Shown here piece by piece: positions 36,930 to 46,689 of a stretch of DNA of 64,000 bases. The DNA comes from CAZHYV01 sp964537055. Lineage in GTDB: Bacteria > Myxococcota_A > Polyangia > Palsa-1104 > JAEUJZ01. The stretch's first letter is position 1, and each line of letters opens with the position of its first letter. The DNA is taken from assembly GCA_964537055.1 (NCBI GenBank), contig CAZHYV010000003.1:200110-264109 (forward strand). The letters are read 5' to 3'. Both the position numbers and the translations under genes were made by a program. The notes beneath the pieces are model-generated. The model ran no database searches and was not told where the DNA came from. It saw nothing but the letters and a program-made list of their open reading frames with translations.

Positions 36930-37028
36930 ATCAATCCCGTTTGAATCAAGTCTAATTGGAATATATTGTGGATCGCGTACTTCCTAGTATACTGAGGCAA
37001 GTCCTAAACTTTCTTTAAGGAGGCTTCT

Positions 37029-37490
37029 ATGTATACTATGCGCTATTTTAAGACTACTTTTTTCTCTTTATCTATATTTTTGTTTGTAAGTATTTTTTTA
37101 ACAAAAAGCTCATTTGCAAAAAATTCTAATGGAGGATCTGTACTTATGTATTCTCCCGCTATTGAGCTTTGCCATCAATCGTTTCAAGCGAAGGGTGAAG
37201 GAAGTCATGGTAGAGCTCACTCTCAAACGATATATTACACAAATGATCCCATTGAAAAGGTTCTTGCTTATTACCAATCACAAAATAATGTTGTTGAACA
37301 AATCATGCCCACAGAAGATAGTAAAGATGAATACACTTTCACAAGCAAAAGCGATAGAAATGATTCTATCTACCTAGAATCTACTTCCGCAAAGAAACAC
37401 AATTTACCCGCCTGTAAAAAGAAGGCACCCAAAACTGCCAAGACATTCATTATGCAGGTTTCATATTTCGGAGAGATTCCTCTTAATTAG
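37029..37490 (+). CDS. Exported hypothetical protein
   Basis: A 153-residue protein with a signal peptide (MRYFKTTFFSLSIFLFVSIF to FAKNSNGG). ATG at 37029 has a strong AAGGAGG upstream. The mature part is basic; a central stretch (YYTNDPIEKVLAYYQSQNN) resembles small periplasmic proteins that describe a peptide-dependent fold. It is not recognised. AT-rich. Confidence 0.6.
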   Translation: MYTMRYFKTTFFSLSIFLFVSIFLTKSSFAKNSNGGSVLMYSPAIELCHQSFQAKGEGSHGRAHSQTIYYTNDPIEKVLAYYQSQNNVVEQIMPTEDSKDEYTFTSKSDRNDSIYLESTSAKKHNLPACKKKAPKTAKTFIMQVSYFGEIPLN

Positions 37491-37538
37491 TTGAGAGGGA
37501 GTATTTATACGCTGAGACTACGGTGGCCATAGTATAAG

Positions 37539-38627
37539 CTACTTCGAATTCTTCAAAAATTCATTTTGTTTTGGGTAGTGGCTTTGTGGAATGACTTCGT
37601 TGATCTTTTGAGTAAACGCACTCTGCTCGGCGGACAAATCCTTGGGAGTCTCGATGAATAAACGGTAGTGGATATCTCCACGCTCACTTGAGTTCCGCTT
37701 CCGTGGAAACCCTTTCCCTCGAACCCGTAACATCGTTCCAGAATCTGTCCCTTTGGGAATCGAAAGCTCTACCTGTGACCCATCTAAGGTAGGGACAAGA
37801 ATTCGCCCCCCAAGCGTTGCCTGAGTCCAGGTAATCGGGACATCACATAAAAGGATACTCTCTTGCCGTCGAAAAAGAGGATGCGGTTTGATGTGAATCA
37901 GGATCCATAAATTTCCTGCATCTCCTCCTTGCTTCCCAGATTCACCCTGCTTTGGAAACCGAATCAACTCCCCGTCCGAAACTCCACCCGGCAAAGCAAG
38001 GGTACGTTCTTGCATGCTTGTGACACGCCCCCGCCCTTCGCATTCGTAGCAGGGAGATAAAATGATTCTTCCACGGCCCTGACAAACCCCACACGCTTCT
38101 TTGCCAGATGAGGTTCCTTGTTTTTTTAGGACCCCTTCCCCCTCACAGGCGAGGCAGATCCTCCACCCTGCCCTGCCCTGGCTTGATCCTGTTCCCTGAC
38201 AGCGGCCACACTCAACCTGTATTGGAAAAGAAATCGTTCTGGTTCCCCCCAGGGCTGCTTCCTCCAGTGATAGTTCAAGTGTATATTTGAGGTCACGGCC
38301 CTCTTCAGGCTGCTGAGTAAGATTCTTTAGCTCCCCAAAGAGACTCTCGAAAAAACGTTTGACCCCTTCTATGCCCGAACCAAACGGATTTTTTCCTACG
38401 GCAAGGCTTGTGAAACCCGCCCGGTCGTACTGTTTTCTTCGGATGGGATCGGACAAAACCGCATACGCTTCTGAAATTTGCTTAAACATATCCTCGGCAT
38501 GCGTATCACCGGGGTGCTGGTCAGGATGATAACGTAAAGCCAGCGCACGGTAGGCAGCCTTGAGTTCTTTCTCGGTCACCGAGCGAGAAACTCCTAAGAT
38601 TTTGTAGTAATCAAGAGAAGCAGCCAA
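37539..38627 (-). CDS. dnaJ: Chaperone protein DnaJ
   Basis: A 362-residue type I Hsp40. The J domain (DYYKILGVSRSVTEKELKAA, HPD in LRYHPDQHPG) is followed by a short G/F region and four zinc-finger repeats (CGRCQGTG, CLACEGEG, CGVCQGRG, CYECEGRG), then the substrate-binding C-terminus (RGDIHYRLFIETP). It stimulates DnaK ATPase. In this genome it lies apart from hrcA-grpE, 6 kb away. Confidence 0.95.
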   Translation of the reverse strand: MAASLDYYKILGVSRSVTEKELKAAYRALALRYHPDQHPGDTHAEDMFKQISEAYAVLSDPIRRKQYDRAGFTSLAVGKNPFGSGIEGVKRFFESLFGELKNLTQQPEEGRDLKYTLELSLEEAALGGTRTISFPIQVECGRCQGTGSSQGRAGWRICLACEGEGVLKKQGTSSGKEACGVCQGRGRIILSPCYECEGRGRVTSMQERTLALPGGVSDGELIRFPKQGESGKQGGDAGNLWILIHIKPHPLFRRQESILLCDVPITWTQATLGGRILVPTLDGSQVELSIPKGTDSGTMLRVRGKGFPRKRNSSERGDIHYRLFIETPKDLSAEQSAFTQKINEVIPQSHYPKQNEFLKNSK

Positions 38628-38842
38628 GCAGGAATCCCTTTCTTCCTAAGGATCTCATCCAAAGGTGTTGCCGGTTTGTCTTCAGAGGAAAGCGAAACCA
38701 GCAATGTAGAAGATATGCGATGTAAAGCGAAATGTCCATGCCGAAAGAAACCCCAAAACCTAGCTGGAGAACGTTCTACGAAGCAGGAAGGCGCAATCAT
38801 CCGTTCTCTAGATTTTACTTCTCTCTTAGGACGAGGTTCCGC

Positions 38843-38848
38843 TATACT
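38843..38848 (+). promoter_or_regulatory. TATACT element 6 nt before FHA-GGDEF start
   Basis: TATACT, then GCGGCT, then ATG at 38855. Same spacing as the M50-like gene and as the phage late motif, suggesting leaderless transcription in the host too. Confidence 0.5.
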
Positions 38849-38854
38849 GCGGCT

Positions 38855-39727
38855 ATGGTAAAATCCAAAAGTGCTTCTAGCACTAACAAAATGCCTCCTT
38901 CCATTGTCATTTTAGATTCTGGAATCCCAGAAGCACCCGAGAGATGCCGTCACTATCCTTTATTAAAACATGAATTTATTCTGGGAAGCTCTAAAGATGC
39001 ATATATTCAGCTTCCCTCTCAATCGGTTGAACAAAGACATGCTCATATTATGTATGAGGATGACAGCTGGCGGATTACAGATTTAACGGAAGGGAACGGC
39101 CTTTTGCTGAACGGCATCCCCGTCAAAGTACACTGGTTACATCAAGACGGACAGGTCATTCAGGTGGGACGAGCGAGTGTTAAATTCTTATCGGGAGATG
39201 GAGTGGAATCTCTATGTTTTGCTGAAATGTACCGCAGAGACATTACGGATTTCTTGACGGAAGTATACAACAAATCCTTTTTTAGCCAGACCCTCGAAAA
39301 AGAAGTGTTGCGTGCCAATCGATACCGTCGAAATTTATCCATTATGGTCATTGACTTAGACGAGTTTGGAAAGGTAAACAAGCTTTATGGACAGCTGGCA
39401 GGCGATGCCGTTCTTAAACAAGCAGCTGCATGCATGAAGTCCGGCATTCGCGCCACTGACATTTTGGGTCGGGTTGGAGGCGAAGAGTTTGCCGTTCTCT
39501 TCCCAGAGACCGATTTATTGGGAGCGATGGACTTGGCAGAACGCCTTCGGACCAAGCTGGAAGAGACGCCTTGTGTTCTCACAAACCATACGCTGAGGAT
39601 CACGCTATCGGCCGGAGTAACCACGCTTGAGAAGAAGATGAACTCCCAGGAATTTTTTGCAAAAGCGAATGATTTTATGAGATCTGCTAAAAATAACGGG
39701 CGGAACCGCGTCCAATCTTCAAAATAA
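38855..39727 (+). CDS. FHA-GGDEF diguanylate cyclase (chromosomal copy)
   Basis: A 290-residue protein. FHA-like part: EFILGSSKDAYIQLPSQS, EQRHAHIMYED, LNGIPVKV, VIQVGRASVKF. GGDEF part: EVYNKSFF, VIDLDEFGKVNKLYG, an RATD inhibitory site and GRVGGEEFAVLFPE active site, so both catalysis and feedback inhibition by c-di-GMP look intact, unlike the prophage copy. ATG at 38855 lies after a TATACT box. The following gene is an EgtD-like methyltransferase, so the two genes mirror the prophage pair in reversed order. Confidence 0.86.
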   Translation: MVKSKSASSTNKMPPSIVILDSGIPEAPERCRHYPLLKHEFILGSSKDAYIQLPSQSVEQRHAHIMYEDDSWRITDLTEGNGLLLNGIPVKVHWLHQDGQVIQVGRASVKFLSGDGVESLCFAEMYRRDITDFLTEVYNKSFFSQTLEKEVLRANRYRRNLSIMVIDLDEFGKVNKLYGQLAGDAVLKQAAACMKSGIRATDILGRVGGEEFAVLFPETDLLGAMDLAERLRTKLEETPCVLTNHTLRITLSAGVTTLEKKMNSQEFFAKANDFMRSAKNNGRNRVQSSK

Positions 39728-39925
39728 TCAGACACGCAACAGTAAAGTAACCTTGGACCTAAACATCAGCCAAAAGTGTGCAAATTTTTCACAAACTTAT
39801 GCGTTGGTGTTTCAAAGCCAGGTTTTTCTTTCTCTTCTTTTCACTTGCAGATACAATTCGATTGTGTTTTTGTGCGTCCCATGAACACGCACATTGTAAC
39901 TCCTTGTATCCAAAAGAATTTATAT

Positions 39926-41041
39926 ATGCCTAAAGATAAGAAAAAGCCTACCCCAAGAGAACCAGTTATCTTTCATTCTTACCAAGCTCCTGGAACTAAA
40001 ATTCCACAAAGGTTCTTCTCAAATAATCAATGGAATGCCCCTAACTGCCGATGTCTCGATGTACTCAAAACCATTGAATTAGCAGTAAACGGATACGGAG
40101 ATGAACTAGACCTATCATGGTTTTATTTTGATCATGTGGGCGCCTCAGATTGGCTTTCTATCGCAAAAAATCAAGACTATCTGGCTACTCAACAGGGCCT
40201 CTCTTCTACAAAAATTGCAAAAGCTATTTATGACTACTGGAGGTTACGTAAATTCCCCCAAAAACGTATCCATCTGGTAGGAATGGGATGTGGAGATGGT
40301 ATGATAGAAATTCATATTGTAAATCGTATACTTGATTATCTGCCAGAAGCACAAATCCACCTTTATCTTTTAGATATCAGTCCTAGCCTCCTTAACCTCG
40401 CCTATGCGAACGCTTCAGAATCTTTTGAGCACAAAACAAATGTGAGTATTACGGCTGTTTACGGAGACTTTAGGAAACTAAGTAGTTACCCTCCTTTTAT
40501 TCGTATGGCAAAAGAATGCCAAGAGCAAGAACTTATCGTTCTTTCTATGTTTGGTTATACCTTCGGGAATTTGTCCCAAGAAAGGTTGTTTATACGCAAC
40601 TCATTACGTGTATTTCCAAAGGACACCTTGCTAATTATGGACGCGGTCTTAGCGAAAGCGCCTCCAAACCGAGCTGATGAAATTTTAAAGCATGACCCCA
40701 GATTATCAGGAAAGATACGTTGGCAATTTACAAAGGAGTATAAAGATTTCTGGACAGGGCCATTCCGTCGATACAGGAAAGACCTAAAGGGCGAGATTAA
40801 GCTAATGGAAAGACTAGATTACAGTACTTGTATTGAGGGCAGCTATGCGATTGAAATTCAAGCTCTAATAGAAGAAAAAATTTTGTTCACGTTAGGAAGA
40901 GTCAAGCGCTATGAGGCCATCGGTTTAGCGAACATGTTTCAGCAGGAGGGCTGGGAGGGCACTCAAGCATTTCGTTATGGCCTCGAGACCTACCCTCGGC
41001 TCTTATATCTTGTTAGTAAAAAGAAGGCCGATCTTTACTAA
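39926..41041 (+). CDS. EgtD-like SAM-dependent methyltransferase (chromosomal copy)
   Basis: About 371 residues. SAM motif VGMGCGDGMIEIHI, then LLDISPSLLNLA and SMFGYTFGNLSQER (FGxTxGN), all EgtD-like. It shares DPRLSGK, TGPFRR and SYAIEIQA with the prophage protein, about one third identity by eye. ATG at 39926 (MPKDKKKP) is the probable start; the frame extends to 39776. It probably forms an operon with the preceding FHA-GGDEF gene. Confidence 0.68.
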   Translation: MPKDKKKPTPREPVIFHSYQAPGTKIPQRFFSNNQWNAPNCRCLDVLKTIELAVNGYGDELDLSWFYFDHVGASDWLSIAKNQDYLATQQGLSSTKIAKAIYDYWRLRKFPQKRIHLVGMGCGDGMIEIHIVNRILDYLPEAQIHLYLLDISPSLLNLAYANASESFEHKTNVSITAVYGDFRKLSSYPPFIRMAKECQEQELIVLSMFGYTFGNLSQERLFIRNSLRVFPKDTLLIMDAVLAKAPPNRADEILKHDPRLSGKIRWQFTKEYKDFWTGPFRRYRKDLKGEIKLMERLDYSTCIEGSYAIEIQALIEEKILFTLGRVKRYEAIGLANMFQQEGWEGTQAFRYGLETYPRLLYLVSKKKADLY

Positions 41042-41081
41042 TGGACTAGTACCACAGTAGTAAATATTTTTCTTTCTCTAC

Positions 41082-43469
41082 TTAGGGCCCTAGCAAATCC
41101 CTTGGCCAAGCTAGGTGCAGCTCTTGCACCAAAAAGGCAAACTCTTCTGCTATCGATTGGATTCGCTTTTCTGCAGGCATGCCAGCACCGTGACCCGCCT
41201 TCTTCTCTACCGATATCAGAATCGGCGCGTTGCCTGCCTGCGCCGCTTGCAGAGCAGCCGCAAACTTATAGCTGTGCGCAGGTACCACCCGATCATCATG
41301 ATCTGCCGTTTTGATGAGGGTGGCGGGATACTCGGTTCCCTCTTTGATGCGATGGAGCGGTGAGTAAGCGTAAAGTGCAGCAAACTCTTTCGGGTCCTCG
41401 ACGGTTCCATACTCGGGGATCCAGTAATGTCCCCCGGTAAACTGGTGGAAGCGGAGCATGTCAAGCACCCCCACCTTCACAATCACCGCCCCAAACAGCT
41501 TTGGACGTTGGGTCATACAGGCCCCAGTCAGAAGGCCGCCATTGCTTGCACCTTGAATGGCAAGCTTGGGAGAAGAGGTGTATTTGTGATCAATCAGCCA
41601 ATCGGCGGCAGCCATGAAATCATCAAAGACGTTTTGTTTCTTCTGCTTTTTTCCTGCCTCATGCCACATCTCGCCATACTCGCCACCGCCTCGGATATTG
41701 GGAACTGCATACACACCGCCCCTATGAATCCAAAGAAGCATGAGTGGATCAAAGCTTGGTGTTTTCGAAATACCAAATCCTCCGTACCCATGTAAATAAA
41801 CGGGATTCTTTCCATCGAGCACAAGACCCTTTTTATGAGTAAGAAACATAGGAATTTGGGTTCCATCCTTACTAGGGTAAAAAACTTGGGTCGTTGTATA
41901 TTGGTCCGGTTGCAAAGCAAATTGGGGCTGAAAGATCATCGTATTCTTGCCGGTACGAAGATGGTACCGATAAATTTGCGGGGGCGTATGAAAATTGGTG
42001 AATGTGTAGTACGTCTCGGTATCCTTCTCATGTCCAGTGAAACCATAAACTGATCCAATCCCAGGGAGCTTCAGCTGACGGATAAGCTTTCCTTGGAGAT
42101 CATAGATATTGACCTGGTTATGGGCATTGTGCAGATAACTCACCAAAATCTTCTGGTCAAGGAATCGAGCCTCCTCAATGATGTCTTCCATCTCGGGAAT
42201 GATCTCGACCCGGTGTGCCTGCGGCAGTTCTCTTTGCTGCGGCTGTTTTTTCTGAAGCGATGATTCTGCCTGTTGAGGTGGTGCTCCCTGTATCGACAGT
42301 TCTGTCTGAAGCGGCAGTTCTCTTTGCTGAGGTTGTTCTAAAGAAATACGAATGATTCGTCCTCGGTCTGCCTTCGATGTCGTCTTTACCAAAATCTGAG
42401 GCCCTTGGTTTCCAATCACGGTATATTCTGCTTCGAACTCTTTTACGATAGGGATTAGGTATCCGTCGTCAATCCGCCCGGTTTTGAGGTCTTTGTAGTA
42501 CAGAAGATTCCTATTCTCAGTGCCCAAATAGATGGTAACAAACAAATAATGACCATCTTCACTGACAGAGGGAGATAAGATCCAGAGAGGCTGATCCCTT
42601 CGCTCAAAAATAAGCTTGTCCTGAGACTGATCCTGCCCAAACGTATGATAATAAATGCTCTGATGGCTATTCTGCTGATGAAGTTCCTCTCCTGGTCTGG
42701 GCGCCTTGTAGCGAGCATAGAAAAACCCTTGGCCTTCCCTACTAAATGCGATAGGCGTGCCTTTGGTAAAGCGAATCAGCTCAGGAAGCTCTTTGCCTGT
42801 CATTACATTTCGAATGTGCCAAGTGAGCCAGTCAGAACCAGCTTCAGAGACGCTATAGACCAGCCATACACCATCGGGACTTACCTCATAAGAATTGACA
42901 GCCCAGGTGCCATCGGAAGAGAACGTATTGGGATCTAGCACCAAAGCATCCTCTTTCCCCAAAACAATACCCTTTCCCGAGGCAGATCCCCTCTTCAGGG
43001 CAGAGGTTCGATAAAAAACAGAATGATTCTGTTTCCCGTCGTTCTTCAAATAAAACAGGAATTTTCCTTCTCGGAAAGGAGTAGAATACCTCTCATAATT
43101 CCAAAGCTGCTTCAATTGCTCTTGAATGGCTCTTTTAAATAAAAGCTTATTAAAGTAAGTGTTGGTAAAATCTTCCTCTTCTTTGAGCCAGGTTTGGGTG
43201 CTGCTTGCCTTAGGATCCTCAAGCCATCGATAAGCATCATGGACCCAAATGCTATGATACTCATCCACCTGTCCGCCCCGCAAAGCCAAAGGATAGTGGT
43301 TCTTTTGGGGAGGCGGGACTATGACTTTTGACGAAACGGATGATAAAAGCAAGGATTCCGACTTCGGCTGCGCAAAACATTCCGAGGTGCACCCTATCAA
43401 ACCTATAACATACGCTCCTACCAAACTGTATGCTTGTGCTTGTACCAAACCAAAGGAGAAAATTTTCAT
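41082..43469 (-). CDS. Prolyl oligopeptidase-family (S9) lipoprotein
   Basis: A 795-residue enzyme. The signal ends GLIGC, a lipobox, so it is probably membrane-anchored. A beta-propeller precedes the hydrolase domain (HGYGGFGISKTPSFDP, RGGGEYGEMWHEAG). The catalytic Ser is in QGASNGGLL, the Asp in ADHDDRVVP and the His in AGHGAGMP. It should cleave short proline peptides. A 30-residue Gln-rich repeat (QQRELPLQTEL ...) is inserted in the propeller; see the repeat at 42221-42329. Confidence 0.9.
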   Translation of the reverse strand: MKIFSFGLVQAQAYSLVGAYVIGLIGCTSECFAQPKSESLLLSSVSSKVIVPPPQKNHYPLALRGGQVDEYHSIWVHDAYRWLEDPKASSTQTWLKEEEDFTNTYFNKLLFKRAIQEQLKQLWNYERYSTPFREGKFLFYLKNDGKQNHSVFYRTSALKRGSASGKGIVLGKEDALVLDPNTFSSDGTWAVNSYEVSPDGVWLVYSVSEAGSDWLTWHIRNVMTGKELPELIRFTKGTPIAFSREGQGFFYARYKAPRPGEELHQQNSHQSIYYHTFGQDQSQDKLIFERRDQPLWILSPSVSEDGHYLFVTIYLGTENRNLLYYKDLKTGRIDDGYLIPIVKEFEAEYTVIGNQGPQILVKTTSKADRGRIIRISLEQPQQRELPLQTELSIQGAPPQQAESSLQKKQPQQRELPQAHRVEIIPEMEDIIEEARFLDQKILVSYLHNAHNQVNIYDLQGKLIRQLKLPGIGSVYGFTGHEKDTETYYTFTNFHTPPQIYRYHLRTGKNTMIFQPQFALQPDQYTTTQVFYPSKDGTQIPMFLTHKKGLVLDGKNPVYLHGYGGFGISKTPSFDPLMLLWIHRGGVYAVPNIRGGGEYGEMWHEAGKKQKKQNVFDDFMAAADWLIDHKYTSSPKLAIQGASNGGLLTGACMTQRPKLFGAVIVKVGVLDMLRFHQFTGGHYWIPEYGTVEDPKEFAALYAYSPLHRIKEGTEYPATLIKTADHDDRVVPAHSYKFAAALQAAQAGNAPILISVEKKAGHGAGMPAEKRIQSIAEEFAFLVQELHLAWPRDLLGP
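42221..42329 (+). repeat. Internal direct repeat in the S9 peptidase gene
   Basis: GCGGCAGTTCTCTTTGCTG at 42221 and again at 42311, 90 bp apart, keeping the frame. Encodes Gln/Leu/Pro-rich QQRELP units; likely an expansion by slipped replication. Confidence 0.75.
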
Positions 43470-43676
43470 AGAGCCACACTTTAACCTAATTTTGCCCAGA
43501 TGTCTTATGGGTTGTAGATTTGACTTTCTATAGACTTCTTATCAAAATGAAATCGCTGGAAGCTACTTTTTCAAATGATCTCTAGATTCTACCCTTATTA
43601 TTTATGGAGACCGATTCTCCTAAATTTGCTAAAAAAATTTCCCCTCGGAGAAGTCCTTTTCACTTCCTTCCGTGGG

Positions 43677-44846
43677 ATGCTCCTTTTCATTTGGATGACG
43701 TTTGTTGGGATGACGTTTGTTGCCTGCGAATCGCCAAAGGAGTGTTCGCTCAATCAAGATGCATTGCCTGCCAACCCCGCCGAGCCTCTGTTTTTCGCGG
43801 AGATTGCATCTCCGTATGTTGATCCTGATCCTAATTCTGATGGAAGTAATACCTCATTTCAGCATCCGATCCGCGTAAGCATCACGAAGGCGAACTCCTT
43901 GCCTCTTATCCTTTCGGTTCATGCAGGCCACCAAGGCGCTCTGCCCGCTCGGTCGGTGAAAGTGCTTAGATTGGATGTCCCTACCCAACGAATTGTGCCT
44001 GTAGTTCCCTTGCCAGGATACTCGACCCAACATGCTCGGTATGGAGTTTTGCCTTCTCTAGAGGCACATCTATTTGGCGAGCGTCCCCCTTCTTGGGTGG
44101 GCCTGCCCAAAGACGTGCTCCGCAGCATGGATAGCGGAAAAGGCTATAACTTAGGTTGGTGTTCCTCGTTTGCAGGAATTGATTGCCAGCCGTATCTTCT
44201 CGAAAACCAAACCGGAGAGGTGATTCCATGGGATGCCAAGGCATTCTCCGCAGGCTCGTTTCCTTGGGGGAACCTGTACTATGCATTCGCAGAGACATCG
44301 GGGCTCGTCCGCGTAGCTTGGCAACCTATGGCTGATTCCCCAATCTGGCCACCTATGCCCGGGAAAACCCTTCCTCTTACCGAGTTTAGACCCGTTCCCG
44401 ATACGTTTGATACCTCGGTTCGGAAATGGCTACATTTTGGGTCATTTGAGCAATTTGATCGAATGGGCCTTCTCGTCACCTCACTCAACGTTCTGTCCCG
44501 TCCCCTCTCGGTCAAATTATTCCGTCTGGATTCGTTTGACCCTCCCCTAGAAATCCGACAACATAACCTTTGGGATCTTCTCAAAGGGCAAACGATAGAA
44601 GCTTTGGCCGTTGGTTTGCTAAACGACGACAACTATGCAGACGTCGTGTACTCAGTGGATGGGGTCCTTTTCTTTCTCATCAATCAAGGCCCAGGAAAAC
44701 CTTTTTATAAGCATCCTTATTCGCTTGGAACAAGAGGTCCGGTGAGCAGCATTGCCATTGCAGATATCACCGGCGATCATCGTGCGGACCTGATCGTCGC
44801 CAAAGCATCACAGAAGATCGTCACCGCCTTTGTGTATACGCCGTAA
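43677..44846 (+). CDS. Lipoprotein with FG-GAP/VCBS-like repeats
   Basis: About 389 residues. MLLFIWMTFVGMTFVACES is a lipoprotein signal, cysteine in FVAC. The C-terminus has FG-GAP-like units (LNDDNYADVVYSVDG, ADITGDHRADLIVAK), which fold as propeller blades binding Ca. The frame is open to 43575, but the lipobox favours ATG at 43677. Likely outer-membrane or periplasmic. Confidence 0.7.
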   Translation: MLLFIWMTFVGMTFVACESPKECSLNQDALPANPAEPLFFAEIASPYVDPDPNSDGSNTSFQHPIRVSITKANSLPLILSVHAGHQGALPARSVKVLRLDVPTQRIVPVVPLPGYSTQHARYGVLPSLEAHLFGERPPSWVGLPKDVLRSMDSGKGYNLGWCSSFAGIDCQPYLLENQTGEVIPWDAKAFSAGSFPWGNLYYAFAETSGLVRVAWQPMADSPIWPPMPGKTLPLTEFRPVPDTFDTSVRKWLHFGSFEQFDRMGLLVTSLNVLSRPLSVKLFRLDSFDPPLEIRQHNLWDLLKGQTIEALAVGLLNDDNYADVVYSVDGVLFFLINQGPGKPFYKHPYSLGTRGPVSSIAIADITGDHRADLIVAKASQKIVTAFVYTP

Positions 44847-44847
44847 C

Positions 44848-45444
44848 CTAGGCTTGTGCGATGGCTCGAGCAATGGCAACCAAAGCTGGACGAAGCACGC
44901 GGGTCCCTGACATAAATCCTCGCTGGAGCACTTTGAGCACCGTACCCGGCGGAGCATCTTTGGTATCTATCTGCTGGATGGCCTCGTGCAGTTTTGGATC
45001 AAAAGGTTTTCCTTGAGCCTCAATAGGTTGAATATCGGACTTGGCCAGCGCCCCCAGGAATTGTTTTTGCACAAGCTGGACTCCTTCGATCAGCGCACTC
45101 TTTGCCGGATTTTGCTCCTTCACATCCGCAGCTTCAAGGGCTCGCTCTAAATTATCGAAAATCGGCAGAAACTCCCGAAGAAGTCTTTCCTTCGTTTGAA
45201 ACCTGACATCGTCTACGTCCTTTTGCGCCCGTTTTTTATAGTTCTCAAAATCAGCAGCAAGCCTGAGAAGCCGTTCGTTAGCGCTGCGGTACTCGTTACT
45301 CATTTTTTGATATTCATTTTGGAGCTGTTCCTTTTTAAGGTGCTCCGTTTCTCCGGGGTCTTCCATCCTAGTTTGAGGGGAAGTCCCAGCCGTTTCTACA
45401 TCGTCCATCTCTACAAAGGTTTTCTTTTGATCCGTTTCTTTCAT
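44848..45444 (-). CDS. grpE: Nucleotide exchange factor GrpE
   Basis: A 198-residue protein: an N-terminal coiled coil (EYQKMSNEYRSANERLLRLA), the ADFENYKKRAQKD motif, and the beta-wing end (FDPKLHEAIQQI, GTVLKVLQRGFMSGTRVLRPALV). Exchanges ADP on DnaK. It is 87 bp downstream of hrcA in the same direction, the usual hrcA-grpE order; dnaK is not next to it. Confidence 0.95.
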   Translation of the reverse strand: MKETDQKKTFVEMDDVETAGTSPQTRMEDPGETEHLKKEQLQNEYQKMSNEYRSANERLLRLAADFENYKKRAQKDVDDVRFQTKERLLREFLPIFDNLERALEAADVKEQNPAKSALIEGVQLVQKQFLGALAKSDIQPIEAQGKPFDPKLHEAIQQIDTKDAPPGTVLKVLQRGFMSGTRVLRPALVAIARAIAQA

Positions 45445-45531
45445 AACTCACCTACTTTTCTCTACATAAGATGTAAAATATTTCTCTGCTATTTGCAAGA
45501 AGGCTCTTCCAGGGAACCAAATCCTCCCCTT

Positions 45532-46581
45532 TTATGTCCCTCGTTCATCCAAAATCTTTGATAGGAGTTGTGCGGTAAAATCGACTAAAGAGAGGATGCG
45601 AGGATAATCCATCCGGGTCGGCCCAATGACACCAAGCATACCAATGGTTTGGCCTGTGGCTCCGTAGGGTGTAGTCACCAAGGCACAATCGGCAAGCTCG
45701 GGGATAGGTGTTTCGCTGCCGATAAAGACTTGGATTCCTCGAGAGCTCTCCATGGAATCTAGTACATCGAGGAGCGCCCGCTTGTCCTCGAGCGCACGAA
45801 AGAGGGCCTTAAGCCGTTCTGGGTCTAACGATTCTTGGTCTGTAAGAGCATACCCCAAAAGATGGGCTTGTCCTTGCACAAAAACCTGTGTGGACTCTTG
45901 GGGAAGTGCCTGCGCCTGAAGCAAAAGTGCCTGTTTTGTAAGGGCATCGTACTTTGTTCGTTCGCTAGCGAGTTCTTCTTCGACCAGCGATCGGATCTCT
46001 GAAAGGGTTTTTCCCTCCATTCGTTGATTGAGGTAAGCATGGATCCTCTCTAGTTCCTCAGGCGTAGGGGCAGGGGTATTTTCAAGAAATTGGTTATAGA
46101 CTCGTCCGCTTCGATTCACCAAAATGGCAAGCAGCCCCTCTCCAGGTAAACGCACAAACTCAATATGGGAGAGCACGTCTAGGTCCATATGAGGAGCCAT
46201 CACAATGACCGTATGATTCGACAATTCAGAAAGGACTTTTCCTGCCTCCTTCAGCACCGAATCAAAGCCAGACCCGGGGAATGAGTAATGCTTTGACCAC
46301 GCATCCTTTTCCTTTTCGGACAGTTGATGGATCTGCAAAAGAGAATTTACAAAAAATCGAAGGCCTTGCTCCGTAGGAAGACGCCCTGCAGAGGTATGAG
46401 GTTTTTGCAAAAGTCCCAGATCCTCCAAGTTTCCCATCACACTTCGAACTGTGGCTGGCGAAAGATCAACCCCGTACCTTTGTGTGAGGGTTTTTGACCC
46501 CACGGCTTCGCCTGTTGATAAGTATTCTTGAACAATCGCAGTCAAAATCTGCTCTGCTCGATTGTTCATTTGTTTCCACAT
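45532..46581 (-). CDS. hrcA: Heat-inducible transcription repressor HrcA
   Basis: A 349-residue protein. The winged helix is at the N-terminus (AEQILTAIVQEYLSTGEAVGS, RYGVDLSPATVRSVMGNLED, HTSAGRLPTEQGLRFFV). The C-terminus ends with GATGQTIGMLGVIGPTRMDYP and RILSLVDFTA. It represses chaperone operons at CIRCE operators. No CIRCE (TTAGCACTC-N9-GAGTGCTAA) is seen upstream of hrcA, grpE or dnaJ in this window. ATG 46581 or 46569 is possible. Confidence 0.95.
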   Translation of the reverse strand: MWKQMNNRAEQILTAIVQEYLSTGEAVGSKTLTQRYGVDLSPATVRSVMGNLEDLGLLQKPHTSAGRLPTEQGLRFFVNSLLQIHQLSEKEKDAWSKHYSFPGSGFDSVLKEAGKVLSELSNHTVIVMAPHMDLDVLSHIEFVRLPGEGLLAILVNRSGRVYNQFLENTPAPTPEELERIHAYLNQRMEGKTLSEIRSLVEEELASERTKYDALTKQALLLQAQALPQESTQVFVQGQAHLLGYALTDQESLDPERLKALFRALEDKRALLDVLDSMESSRGIQVFIGSETPIPELADCALVTTPYGATGQTIGMLGVIGPTRMDYPRILSLVDFTAQLLSKILDERGT

Positions 46582-46689
46582 AGACGTTTTATTCTAAGCA
46601 TCCTCACAGCAATTGGAAAGAAGAACTTTATGGAATTCCTACCAACTCTATGCTAGAAAGAATCTCGAAAGGAAATAGGAAAACTTTTA

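Noticed and set aside
45445..46650. CIRCE operator near hrcA-grpE
   Set aside because: Searched by eye for TTAGCACTC-N9-GAGTGCTAA; none found upstream of hrcA, grpE or dnaJ.
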